NCBI GenBank assembly: GCA_035707965.1
Contig: DASSTJ010000124.1
Location: forward strand, 1 to 44,690
Direction of reading: 5' to 3'
DNA length: 44,690 nt
Origin: DASSTJ01 sp035707965
Lineage (GTDB): Bacteria; Actinomycetota; Actinomycetes; Actinomycetales; Angustibacteraceae
The position numbers and the translations under genes are program-made. Below are positions 26,842 through 35,326 of the stretch, piece by piece (position 1 is the first letter of the stretch; each line of letters begins with the position of its first letter). The notes beneath the pieces are model-generated. The model was given only the letters and a program-made list of their open reading frames with translations. It ran no database searches and had not been told where the DNA came from.

Positions 26842-27560
26842 GCCCGGCGGTCTCGCGCCGCGACTCCGCGATGTCGATCGGGGAGGTGCTCGCGGCCCTG
26901 CTTCCCGACTTCCCGGACGTGAGCGTCTCGAAGATCCGCCTCTGGGAGTCCGAAGGGCTCGTGGAACCGTCGCGCACGCCCTCGGGGTACCGCAAGTTCA
27001 CGTCCGACGACGTCGAACGGCTGCGCTACGCGATGGCGCTGCAGCGGGACCACTACTGGCCGCTGCGCAAGATCAGGGCCCACCTCGACGCCGTCGCGCG
27101 GGGGGCAGAACGCCCGGTGGCGGGTGCGACCGGCCCGCGCAGCGTCCCCTCGCCGGACGACGACGCGCCCTTCCTGCGACCCGGCGCGCACGTGCGCCTG
27201 CGCGCCGACGAGGTGTGCGCAGCCGCCGGCTTGTCCAGGGAGCAGCTGGACGAGCTCGTCGGCTACGGCCTTGTGACCCCGGGTGCGTCCGGCTGGTTCG
27301 GGGACGCCGCGCTCCAGGTCGCGACCGCCGCGGCCGAGCTGTCCGGCTACGGCATCGAGGCCCGACACCTGCGGGCGTTCCGGGCCGCGGCGGATCGCGA
27401 GGTCGGACTCGTGGAGCAGGTGGTGCAGCCCCTGCTGCGTCAGCGGGGTGGCGACGGGCGGGCTCGCGCGGACGACGCCGCACGCGAGATCTCCGCGGTG
27501 GCGCTGCGGCTGCACGCGGCTCTGGTACGGGCGGGCCTGGAGCGCTCCGGGCTCACCTGA
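26838..27560 (+). CDS. ftsR: MerR-family regulator, FtsR/Rv1828-like
   Basis: A 240-residue regulator with an N-terminal winged helix-turn-helix: SIGEVLAALLPDFPDVSVSK, IRLWESEGLVEPSRTPSGYR and KFTSDDVERLRYAMALQRDH. The C-terminal part (from about residue 115) is a dimerisation/effector domain with LSREQLDELVGYGLV. In Corynebacterium glutamicum the gene after odhI encodes FtsR, an activator of ftsZ; in M. tuberculosis the same place is Rv1828. The orthology is based on sequence pattern and position. GTG 26838 overlaps garA. Confidence 0.85.
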   Translation: MSPAVSRRDSAMSIGEVLAALLPDFPDVSVSKIRLWESEGLVEPSRTPSGYRKFTSDDVERLRYAMALQRDHYWPLRKIRAHLDAVARGAERPVAGATGPRSVPSPDDDAPFLRPGAHVRLRADEVCAAAGLSREQLDELVGYGLVTPGASGWFGDAALQVATAAAELSGYGIEARHLRAFRAAADREVGLVEQVVQPLLRQRGGDGRARADDAAREISAVALRLHAALVRAGLERSGLT

Positions 27561-27624
27561 CGCCTCCGACGCAGCGGCTCTGTCCGGCTCCGGTGCTCTG
27601 CTCGTCCGGTCGTCACCCGGGCGG

Positions 27625-27639
27625 TACGGTGGCGAGGTG
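27625..27639 (+). promoter_or_regulatory. Possible leaderless promoter of the DUF151 gene
   Basis: TACGGT (27625-27630) is followed by 6 nt and then the GTG start at 27637. That spacing places the transcription start on or next to the start codon, the usual arrangement for leaderless mRNAs in actinobacteria. GGCGAG between them could instead be a weak ribosome site. Confidence 0.4.
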
Positions 27640-28131
27640 CGAGAGCTCGAGGTCGTCGGAGTGCGGGTGGAGCTGCCCAACAACCAGCCGATCGTGCTGC
27701 TGCGCGAGGCTGGGGGCGAGCGCTACCTGCCGATCTGGATCGGGGCCGCGGAGGCGACGGCCATCGCGTACGCGCAGCAGGGCGTGGTTCCACCCCGTCC
27801 GCTGACCCACGACCTCTTCAAGGACGTCCTCGACGCGCTGCACCGACCGCTGCAGGAGGTCCGGATCGTCGAGGTCCGCGACGGGGTCTTCTTCGCGTCC
27901 CTCGTCTTCGACGGCGGGGTGGAGGTCAGCTCTCGGTCCTCCGACGCGATCGCACTGGCGCTGCGCACCGGCACGCGCATCGTGGGGGCGGAGGAGGTGC
28001 TGGACTCGGAGGGCATCGCGGTGCCCGACGAGCAGGAGGACGAGGTGGAGAAGTTCCGCGAGTTCCTGGACCAGATCTCGCCGGACGACTTCGAGGGCCC
28101 CGGACCGGGTGAGGCGCCGACCGAGGCCTGA
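27637..28131 (+). CDS. Bifunctional nuclease family protein (DUF151, Rv1829-like)
   Basis: A 164-residue DUF151 protein. VRELEVVGVRVELPNNQPIV, then YLPIWIGAAEATAIAYA and the SSRSSDAIALALRTGTRI segment are characteristic. A member from Arabidopsis has DNase and RNase activity, hence the family name; the Thermotoga structure is known, but the role in actinobacteria is unproved. An acidic tail of about 30 residues ends the protein. GTG 27637 is chosen because it starts the conserved core. It lies between the two MerR genes as in Rv1828-Rv1830. Confidence 0.88.
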   Translation: MRELEVVGVRVELPNNQPIVLLREAGGERYLPIWIGAAEATAIAYAQQGVVPPRPLTHDLFKDVLDALHRPLQEVRIVEVRDGVFFASLVFDGGVEVSSRSSDAIALALRTGTRIVGAEEVLDSEGIAVPDEQEDEVEKFREFLDQISPDDFEGPGPGEAPTEA

Positions 28132-28135
28132 CTCG

Positions 28136-28154
28136 AACCTTCAACTTGAGGGTG
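28136..28154. promoter_or_regulatory. Imperfect palindrome, candidate MerR operator
   Basis: AACCTTCAA-C-TTGAGGGTG, 7 of 9 positions paired about a central C, starts 4 nt after the DUF151 stop and precedes the second MerR gene by 190 nt. MerR proteins bind such sites between promoter elements, so autoregulation or control by the upstream FtsR-like protein is plausible. The rest of the 212-bp gap shows no other strong feature. Confidence 0.45.
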
Positions 28155-28343
28155 AGACTTGCGCGGCGTGCCGGCCCGCGACACGCCGGAGCGCAACCCT
28201 CCACCTGTCGTTGACGTCGGGGCCCCCGACACCTACCGTCGAGACAGAACGCCCCGTCTGTAGTTCCACCGATGTGGTCCGTCCGACCCGCGCGGCCCGA
28301 GTGGCCCCGCTGCTCGGCGAGGGGGCCGAGACCAGGAGGTCCC

Positions 28344-28934
28344 GTGAGCACGAGCGACGCCGCTGGCGATCGGACGAGACGCGTACCGGTGGCTGCCCAG
28401 GGCTTGCTGTTCACCGATGACCTGCCGGTGCTTCCAACCGACGCCGGGTATCGCGGTACGACTGCGTGCGGTGCGGCGGGCATCACGTACCGCCAGCTTG
28501 ACTACTGGGCCCGGACGGGGCTCGTGGAGCCGTCGGTGCGCAGCGCGACGGGGTCGGGCAGCCAGCGTCTCTACAGCTTCCGCGACATCCTCGTGCTGAA
28601 GATCGTGAAGCGGCTGCTCGACACCGGCGTGTCGCTGCAGCAGATCCGCACGGCCGTCGAGCACCTTCGGGAGCGCGGTGTCGAGGACCTGGCACAGATC
28701 ACGTTGATGAGCGATGGCGCGAGCGTGTACGAGTGCACCTCCGCCGACGAGGTCATCGACCTCGTGCAGGGCGGCCAGGGAGTGTTCGGCATCGCGGTCG
28801 GTCGCGTCTGGCGCGAGGTCGAGGGCGACCTGGCGCAGCTCCCGAGCGAGCGTCCCGACGGCGACGAGTCGGCTCCTGCCGACCACCCGGGCGACGAGTT
28901 GTCGGCGCGGCGACGGGTCCGTCGCACCGGCTGA
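28344..28934 (+). CDS. MerR-family regulator, Rv1830-like
   Basis: A 196-residue regulator. After a 25-residue leader and LLFTDDLPVLPTDAGYRG comes the MerR helix-turn-helix: ACGAAGITYRQLDYWARTGL, VEPSVR and RLYSFRDILVLKIVKRLLD. A dimerisation helix and a conserved C-terminal region (YECTSADEVIDLVQGGQGVF) follow, then an acidic tail. By position it equals M. tuberculosis Rv1830, implicated in cell-division control. GTG 28344 is supported by AGGAGG 5 nt upstream. It is followed by the gcvP riboswitch, so readthrough would enter the glycine-controlled leader. Confidence 0.87.
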   Translation: MSTSDAAGDRTRRVPVAAQGLLFTDDLPVLPTDAGYRGTTACGAAGITYRQLDYWARTGLVEPSVRSATGSGSQRLYSFRDILVLKIVKRLLDTGVSLQQIRTAVEHLRERGVEDLAQITLMSDGASVYECTSADEVIDLVQGGQGVFGIAVGRVWREVEGDLAQLPSERPDGDESAPADHPGDELSARRRVRRTG

Positions 28935-28957
28935 CGGCCGTCGGTGCCGACCTCCGA

Positions 28958-28963
28958 TATCCT
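28958..28963 (+). promoter_or_regulatory. -10 box for the gcvP riboswitch transcript
   Basis: TATCCT lies 18 nt before the first base of the glycine aptamer, so transcription would begin at its 5' edge. It sits inside a small hairpin (ACCTCC 28950-28955 with GGAGGT 28964-28969) that could also end the MerR transcript. The -35 region has only a loose TGAC match. Confidence 0.55.
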
Positions 28964-28980
28964 GGAGGTGCTTTCGACCC

Positions 28981-29120
28981 TGCACGGGAGAGTCCGGACG
29001 GCGCGCGCGCCTGGACGGACGCCGAAGGGGCAATTCTCCCCAGAACCTCTCAGGCACCAGGACCGTGCGGGCGAGGCAGCTCTGGAGCGCGTGAGGCCCG
29101 GCTTCGCGGTGACAGAGGGG
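28981..29120 (+). promoter_or_regulatory. Glycine riboswitch (gcvP leader)
   Basis: The P1 stem GCACG (28982-28986) pairs with CGTGC (29064-29068). Conserved aptamer bases are present: GGGAGAG after the 5' P1 strand, GCCGAAGGGGCAA (29021-29033) and CCTCTCAGGCACCAGGACCG (29046-29065). Only one full aptamer is visible. After it, CTCTG (29080-29084) can pair with CAGAG (29113-29117), matching the shortened 'ghost' second aptamer of singlet glycine riboswitches. It lies directly before gcvP and should turn on glycine breakdown when glycine is high. The gcvP start and ribosome site follow within 60 nt. Confidence 0.93.
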
Positions 29121-29172
29121 GAGGTCCGTACCGCGTTCCGGCAGCCGCCGGCCCAGGGTCAGGAGCCTCCAG

Positions 29173-32103
29173 GTGAGCGTCATCTCCCGCGACAGCACAG
29201 GTCCCCTCGTCGCACCCGACGAGCGCACCGACGCCGCGCCGTTCGTAGACCGCCACGTCGGGCCGACCCTCGACGACGAGGCCGCGATGATCCGCGTCGT
29301 CGGCCAGCCGGGCCTGACCGAGCTGCTCGACCGCGCGGTGCCGTCGTCGATCCGCATGAAGGGCGATCTCGCGCTGCCCGCAGGCCGCAGCGAGCCCCAG
29401 GTGCTGGCAGAGCTGCGGTCCTTCGCGGGACGCAACACCGTGCTGCGGTCGATGATCGGCCTCGGCTACTACGGCACGCACGTGCCCGGCGTCGTCAAGC
29501 GCAACGTGCTCGAGAACCCGGCCTGGTACACGGCGTACACGCCCTACCAGCCGGAGATCTCCCAGGGCCGGCTCGAGGCCCTGCTCAACTTCCAGACGAT
29601 GGTCTGCGACCTGACGGCCCTGACGACGGCCAACTCGTCCCTGCTCGACGAGGCGACCGCCGCTGCCGAGGCGATGACGCTCATGCGGCGCAGCAGCAAG
29701 GTGCCGCAGGGCGCCGTGCTGGTGGTGGACAGTGACGTGCTGCCGCAGACACGTGCCGTGATCGAGACGCGAGCAGAGCCTCTCGGCATCCCGGTGGTCG
29801 TGGCCGACGTCGCGACCGCTGGCCCGGACGACGTGAGCGCTCGGCTCGAAGAGGCCGCGGGCGGGGCGGGGGTCTTCGGTGCCGTCGTCCAGTACCCGGG
29901 CGCGTCCGGCGTGCTGCGCGACGTGACACCGCTGGCCGACGCCCTGCACGAGCGCGGGGCCCTGCTCACGGTCGCCGCCGACCTCCTGGCGTTGACGCTG
30001 CTCAAGGCGCCCGGCGAGATGGGCGCGGACGTCGCGGTCGGCACGACGCAGCGGTTCGGAGTCCCGATGGGCTTCGGTGGGCCGCACGCCGGGTACATGG
30101 CCGTGCGCGCCGGTCTCGAGCGCAGCCTTCCGGGTCGTCTGGTCGGGGTGTCGGTGGACGCCGACGGCCGCCCCGCGTACCGGCTGGCGCTGCAGACGCG
30201 CGAGCAGCACATCCGTCGGGACAAGGCCACGAGCAACATCTGCACCGCACAGGTGCTCCTGGCCGTGATGGCGTCGATGTACGCCGTGTACCACGGGCCG
30301 GCTGGCCTGGCCGCCATCGCGCGTGGCGTCCACCGCCGCGCCATGGCCCTGGTCGACGCCCTGCGTGGTCTCGACGGTGTCCACGTCGTGCACGCGGAGC
30401 TCTTCGACACCGTGCTCGCCCGGGTACCCGGCCGGGCGGGTGAGGTGGTGGCCGCCGCTCGCGGGCGCGGGGTGAACCTGTGGCAGGTGGACGACGACCA
30501 CGTGAGCATCGCGTGCGACGAGACCACGACCCCGGCCGACCTCGGCGCGGTGGTCGCGGCATTCGGGGGCGACGCGGCTGATGTCCTCGAGGCCGACCAC
30601 GACCGGCTGCCCTCGGCCCTGACGCGCACGTCTGGCTACCTGACGCACCCGGTGTTCCACAAGCACCACAGCGAGACCCAGATGCTGCGCTACCTGCGTG
30701 AGCTCGCGGACCGGGACTACGCCCTGGACCGGGGCATGATCCCGCTCGGCTCCTGCACGATGAAGCTCAACGCGACCACGGAGATGGAGCCCATCACGTG
30801 GCCGGAGTTCGCTGACCTGCACCCGTTCGCGCCGCAGGACCAGGCCGAGGGCACGGTGGCGCTGATCCGCCAGCTCGAGGAGTTCCTCGTCGCCCTCACC
30901 GGCTACGCGGCGGTGTCCCTGCAACCGAACGCCGGCTCGCAGGGCGAGCTCTCCGGTCTGCTGGCCATCCGCGCCTACCACCGGGCGCACGGTGAGGGCG
31001 CGCGGCGCGTGTGCCTCATCCCGGCCAGTGCTCACGGCACCAACGCGGCCAGCGCGGTGATGGCCGGCATGAAGGTGGTTGTCGTCAAGACCGCCACCGG
31101 TGGCGACATCGACATGGACGACCTGCGGGCCAAGGTCGAGGCGCACCGCGACGACCTGGCCGCGATCATGGTGACGTACCCGTCGACGCACGGGGTCTTC
31201 GAGGGAACGATCACCGAGCTGTGCGCGCTCGTGCACGACGCCGGCGGCCAGGTCTACGTCGACGGCGCCAACCTCAACGCTCTGGTGGGGCTCGCGCAGC
31301 CGGGCCGTTTCGGCGCGGACGTGTCGCACCTGAACCTGCACAAGACGTTCTGCATCCCGCACGGTGGCGGTGGCCCGGGGGTCGGGCCGGTAGCCGTGCG
31401 TGAGCACCTGGCGCCCTACCTGCCCAATCACCCGCTGGTGCCCGACGCGGGGCCACAGACGGGTGTCGGGCCGGTGTCGGCAGCGCCCTACGGCTCCGCA
31501 CTGATCCTGCCCATCTCGTGGGCCTACATCCGGCTGATGGGCGCGGACGGCCTGGCGCGAGCGACGCGCACGGCGGTCCTGTCGGCGAACTACGTGGCGG
31601 CCCGGCTCCGCGGCGCGTTCCCGGTGCTCTTCAGCGGCCACGACGGCCTCGTGGCGCACGAGTGCATCCTCGACCTGCGCGAGCTGACGTCGTCGACCGG
31701 CGTGACGGTGGACGACGTCGCGAAGCGACTCATCGACTACGGCTTCCACGCGCCGACGATGTCGTTCCCGGTGGCCGGCACGCTGATGGTCGAGCCCACC
31801 GAGAGCGAGGATCTGGCTGAGCTCGACCGGTTCTGCGAGGCGATGATCGCGATCCGGCACGAGATCGACGAGGTGGCGTCCGGCCGCTGGCCTGTCGAGG
31901 AGAGCCCGTTGCGGGCAGCGCCGCACACCGCGGTCAGCCTGGTGGGGGAGTGGGAGCACGCCTACACCCGTGCCGAGGCGACCTACCCGGCCGGGGTCGA
32001 CCCCCGCACCAAGTACTGGCCGCCCGTTCGCCGCATCGACGGCGCCTACGGCGACCGGCACCTGGTCTGCTCGTGCCCGCCACCGGAGGCATTCGAGGAG
32101 TGA
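29173..32103 (+). CDS. gcvP: Glycine dehydrogenase (aminomethyl-transferring), P protein
   Basis: The PLP-dependent decarboxylase of the glycine cleavage system, passing the aminomethyl group to lipoyl-GcvH. It is the one-chain form of 976 residues. It starts FVDRHVGPTLDDEAAMIRVV; the N-terminal half has LGYYGTHVPGVVKRNVLENP and the C-terminal half has the PLP lysine, K724, in NLHKTFCIPHGGGGPG. SYxHG-like SAHGTNAASAVMAGM and the ending RRIDGAYGDRHLVCSCPP are also standard. GTG 29173 follows CAGGAG by 7 nt and starts just after the glycine riboswitch, its evident control element. Confidence 0.97.
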   Translation: MSVISRDSTGPLVAPDERTDAAPFVDRHVGPTLDDEAAMIRVVGQPGLTELLDRAVPSSIRMKGDLALPAGRSEPQVLAELRSFAGRNTVLRSMIGLGYYGTHVPGVVKRNVLENPAWYTAYTPYQPEISQGRLEALLNFQTMVCDLTALTTANSSLLDEATAAAEAMTLMRRSSKVPQGAVLVVDSDVLPQTRAVIETRAEPLGIPVVVADVATAGPDDVSARLEEAAGGAGVFGAVVQYPGASGVLRDVTPLADALHERGALLTVAADLLALTLLKAPGEMGADVAVGTTQRFGVPMGFGGPHAGYMAVRAGLERSLPGRLVGVSVDADGRPAYRLALQTREQHIRRDKATSNICTAQVLLAVMASMYAVYHGPAGLAAIARGVHRRAMALVDALRGLDGVHVVHAELFDTVLARVPGRAGEVVAAARGRGVNLWQVDDDHVSIACDETTTPADLGAVVAAFGGDAADVLEADHDRLPSALTRTSGYLTHPVFHKHHSETQMLRYLRELADRDYALDRGMIPLGSCTMKLNATTEMEPITWPEFADLHPFAPQDQAEGTVALIRQLEEFLVALTGYAAVSLQPNAGSQGELSGLLAIRAYHRAHGEGARRVCLIPASAHGTNAASAVMAGMKVVVVKTATGGDIDMDDLRAKVEAHRDDLAAIMVTYPSTHGVFEGTITELCALVHDAGGQVYVDGANLNALVGLAQPGRFGADVSHLNLHKTFCIPHGGGGPGVGPVAVREHLAPYLPNHPLVPDAGPQTGVGPVSAAPYGSALILPISWAYIRLMGADGLARATRTAVLSANYVAARLRGAFPVLFSGHDGLVAHECILDLRELTSSTGVTVDDVAKRLIDYGFHAPTMSFPVAGTLMVEPTESEDLAELDRFCEAMIAIRHEIDEVASGRWPVEESPLRAAPHTAVSLVGEWEHAYTRAEATYPAGVDPRTKYWPPVRRIDGAYGDRHLVCSCPPPEAFEE

Positions 32104-32128
32104 CGGGCCCGGCCCCCTCCGCCCGACG

Positions 32129-35100
32129 TCAGGCGCAGGCGTCGTGGACGACGAGCCGCGAGCCGTCACGGCGCTTCTCGACCTCGATGCGGCTGGGGAT
32201 CCGTTGCCGCAGCTCGGCGACGTGGCTCACGACGCCCACGGTGCGGCCCCCGTCGCGCAGTCCGTCCAGCACGGTCATGACCTCGTCGAGAGTCTCGTCG
32301 TCGAGGGTGCCGAAGCCCTCGTCGACGAACAGGGTCTCGATGCTCGTGCCCCCGGCCTCGGCCTGCACGACGTCGGCGAGCCCGAGGGCGAGGGCCAGCG
32401 AGGCGAGGAACGACTCGCCGCCGGAGAGCGTGGCGGTGTCGCGTTCCACTCCTGTCCAGCTGTCGACCACCCGGAGCGCCAGACCGCTGCGGACGCCGCC
32501 CTTGGCCACCTCGTCGCTGTGCACCAGCGCGTAGCGCCCCCCGGTCATGACGTCGAGCCGCTCGGTCGCGGCAGCCGCCACCTGCTCGAGCCGCGCGGCG
32601 AGCACGTACGCCGACAGGCGCATGCGGCGTCCGTTGCCTCCACCGGTGCCGTCGACGCAGTGGCTCAGCTCGTCCAGGCGGTCGTAGCGATCTCGCAGGT
32701 CAGCCGCGGCGAGCTCGTGGGCGCTCAGCTCGGCGTGGTGCCGCCTCAGCGCGGCCGCGCTCCGCTGGCAGACGGCGTGCTCCGCGGTGGCCCGCCGCAG
32801 CTCGGCTTCGGCGTGGACCAAGGCCGCCTCGATCGCCACGAGGTCGGGCTCGGGCTGGCTGGCTGCCTCGACGAGCTCGGGCCGGTCCACCTCGGCGAGG
32901 AGCTCCACGCGACGGCGGTCGCGGGACTCCACCGAGGCAGCGAGCGCCTCGAGCGCCTCGCTGCTGAGCAGCGCGCCGGCTGCCGCGTCGACGTCGTCGA
33001 CCCCGCACTCGTCGGCCGTGATGCCGAGCCGGCGAAGCACACCATCGAGGTCGGCGAACGCCGTCTCGAGCTGGGTGCGTGCCTGACGAACGGCCAGGAC
33101 CGCGTCGAGCTCGTCGTCGATCGCGTCGGCCCGGGCGACGAGGTCGTCCTGGACGGCCCGCGGGTCGAACGGTTCGTCGCTGCACGTCAGCTCCTGCTCG
33201 ACCAGCGCGCGTGCCAGCAACGACTGCAGCTCGTCGTCGACCGAGCGCAGCCGCCCCCGTGCCTCGGCCAGCCGAGCCTCCTGCCGACCCTGCTCCTGGA
33301 CGAGCGACGAGACCTCCGCGATGCACCGGTCGACGTCGGCCAGCGCTGCTGCGTGGGTCTCAGCCACCTCTCGCTGCCGGTCGTGCGCCTGCTGCGACTG
33401 ACGCAGAGACTCCTCGGCGGCCAGCACCGCGTCGGCCGCCCGCGAGACGTCCAACCCTCCGGTGAGCGCGCCGAGCTCGGCAGACCTGCTCTGCAGCGTT
33501 GCGAGCGCTGAGGTCGCGGCATTGCGCTCGGCTCGTGCCACCTCGGCCTCACGCGCCGCTTCCTGCTCGGCGGCACGGCCGACGTGCTGCTCGCCGACCA
33601 GCGCCGGCGCCGGGTGGTCGGCGCTGCCGCAGACCGGGCACGGGTCGCCGGACCGCAGCGCTTGCGCCAGCTCGCTCGCGATGCCGACCAGGCGCCGCTC
33701 CCGCACGTCGAGGAGTCGGTCCCGAGCGGCCTGGTCGCGGTCGATCGCCTGACGGCACGTGACCTCTGCCCGCTCCAGCTGCCGCAGCACCTTGGCGTGC
33801 TCCTCGGCGTGCCCACGCACGGTGCGGGCACGGTCCACGCTCGCCTCCCGCGACGGCACGTCGGGCAGGTCGGCGCGCAGCAGCTCGAGGTGAGCGGCCG
33901 TCTGCTCCTGCTGGTGGCGAGCCGCCGCCATGGCCGTCGCGGCCACGTCGCGCTGCTGCTGGGTCGTGGCGACGGCCGTGGAGAGGCGTGCAACCTCGTC
34001 GGCGAGGGCCTCTCGCACGTCGAGGCGCGCGAGGGCGTCGCGCAAGGCCCCGCGCTGCGCCTCGAGAGCGGAGCGGCGCTCGTCGCACGCGGCGACGTCC
34101 GGCAGGAGCCGCAGCAGCTGGGCGTGGGCGGTGAGGATCTCGTGCTGGGCCAGGCCCGCTGTCACCGGCAGGTTCTCAGGGAGCTCGGCAACCGCCGTCA
34201 GCCAGGTGCGGAGGCTGGGCATCGTGACGGCCCGGGTCACCACCGACGCGGCGGAGCACCAGGACGCGGCCGCGTCACGGCGGGCTGCCAGCAGGGGGCC
34301 CAACGGCAGCGCTCGGCGTGCCGCGATCAGCCGCCGCCGGTCGGTCTCGAGGGTCTCGCGCTGGGTGTCGAGCTCGGCGAGAGCCTTCTGGGCGGTCCGA
34401 CGGCGACCCTGCAGGTCGGTCAGAGCGGCCGCCGCCGAGGCCGCGTGGCGGTTCGAGGTCACCCGTTCCTCGCACCGCACCAGGTGCACCTCGCCCGCCC
34501 GGGTCGCGACGTCGGCACGCTCCAGGAGGTCAGCGACGACAAGCACCGGCTTGCGGTCGGCGTCTGCGCCAGCGTGGCCCACGGCGTCGTCTCCCACGCT
34601 GCCCTCGACCAGCGCGTCGGGCGTCGCCGGATCGGCGAGCGCGACCTCGCGCAGTCCTGCGGCGGCCTCGACGGCTCGGCTCACGAGCTCGTCGGTGCGG
34701 CGGTCGGCGTCCTCGACCTGCCGGAAGAGCCGGCGGCGCTCGTCGGCGAGCCAGGACTCGACTCCGGTGTAGCGGTCGATCTCGAAGAGCCGCGAGAGCA
34801 CCTCACGCCGCGTCTCGGCGTTGGAGCGGAGGAACGCGGCGAACTCGCCCTGAGGCAGCAGGACCACCTTCGTGAACTGCTCGACGCCCATGCCGACGAG
34901 CTGCTGCAGCAGGTGACCAGCCTCGTCGTTGCGTGAGGTGAGGGCCACCCAGTCACCGTTGACGAGCTCTCGGACCGTGGTGCTGGCCTGCGCCTTCGTC
35001 GTGCCGGTGCCACGACGCTTGGGCCGTTGCCACTCGGGGGACCGGACGATCTCGAGGCGGCGGCCGCTGACGGTCAGCTCGAGACGCACCGACGGCTCCC

Positions 35101-35326
35101 GGTCACCGGGGGCGTGGTCGCTGCGAAGGCGCTGGCGGGCAGCGCCCCGGGCACCGGGCACGTGACCGAAGAGCGCGAAGCACACGGCGTCCAGCAGCGT
35201 GGTTTTGCCCGCGCCCGTCGGCCCGTGCAGCAGGAACAGTCCTGACGCGCCGACCTCGTCGAAGTCGACACGTTCGGTGCCGGCGAACGGTCCGAAGGCC
35301 GTGAGCTCGAGCCGGTGCAACCTCAT
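32129..35326 (-). CDS. sbcC: Exonuclease SbcC (SMC-like ATPase subunit)
   Basis: The ATPase of the SbcCD (Mre11-Rad50-like) nuclease, which cuts hairpins and protein-blocked DNA ends. The 1065 residues start MRLHRLELTAFGPFAGTE and the Walker A is LLHGPTGAGKTTLLDAV. Long coiled coils flank the zinc hook CPVC at Cys563/Cys566. The ABC signature LSGGESFLASLALALGL and Walker B/D-loop LFVDEGFGTLDDETLDEV close the protein. Start ATG 35326 overlaps the sbcD stop by 4 nt. It converges on gcvP with 25 bp between. Confidence 0.96.
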   Translation of the reverse strand: MRLHRLELTAFGPFAGTERVDFDEVGASGLFLLHGPTGAGKTTLLDAVCFALFGHVPGARGAARQRLRSDHAPGDREPSVRLELTVSGRRLEIVRSPEWQRPKRRGTGTTKAQASTTVRELVNGDWVALTSRNDEAGHLLQQLVGMGVEQFTKVVLLPQGEFAAFLRSNAETRREVLSRLFEIDRYTGVESWLADERRRLFRQVEDADRRTDELVSRAVEAAAGLREVALADPATPDALVEGSVGDDAVGHAGADADRKPVLVVADLLERADVATRAGEVHLVRCEERVTSNRHAASAAAALTDLQGRRRTAQKALAELDTQRETLETDRRRLIAARRALPLGPLLAARRDAAASWCSAASVVTRAVTMPSLRTWLTAVAELPENLPVTAGLAQHEILTAHAQLLRLLPDVAACDERRSALEAQRGALRDALARLDVREALADEVARLSTAVATTQQQRDVAATAMAAARHQQEQTAAHLELLRADLPDVPSREASVDRARTVRGHAEEHAKVLRQLERAEVTCRQAIDRDQAARDRLLDVRERRLVGIASELAQALRSGDPCPVCGSADHPAPALVGEQHVGRAAEQEAAREAEVARAERNAATSALATLQSRSAELGALTGGLDVSRAADAVLAAEESLRQSQQAHDRQREVAETHAAALADVDRCIAEVSSLVQEQGRQEARLAEARGRLRSVDDELQSLLARALVEQELTCSDEPFDPRAVQDDLVARADAIDDELDAVLAVRQARTQLETAFADLDGVLRRLGITADECGVDDVDAAAGALLSSEALEALAASVESRDRRRVELLAEVDRPELVEAASQPEPDLVAIEAALVHAEAELRRATAEHAVCQRSAAALRRHHAELSAHELAAADLRDRYDRLDELSHCVDGTGGGNGRRMRLSAYVLAARLEQVAAAATERLDVMTGGRYALVHSDEVAKGGVRSGLALRVVDSWTGVERDTATLSGGESFLASLALALGLADVVQAEAGGTSIETLFVDEGFGTLDDETLDEVMTVLDGLRDGGRTVGVVSHVAELRQRIPSRIEVEKRRDGSRLVVHDACA

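Noticed and set aside
28136..28154. HspR-binding (HAIR) element
   Set aside because: HAIR needs CTTGAGT-N7-ACTCAAG. Here the half-sites are in the wrong order and spacing, and no heat-shock gene follows.
29080..29140. A second full glycine aptamer after the first
   Set aside because: The conserved GAAGGGGCAA and CTCTCAGG blocks do not recur; only a short stem remains, so it is listed as a ghost aptamer.
29050..32169. A long minus-strand open frame opposite gcvP
   Set aside because: It mirrors the gcvP coding frame, has histidine/arginine-rich composition without domains, and no ribosome site.
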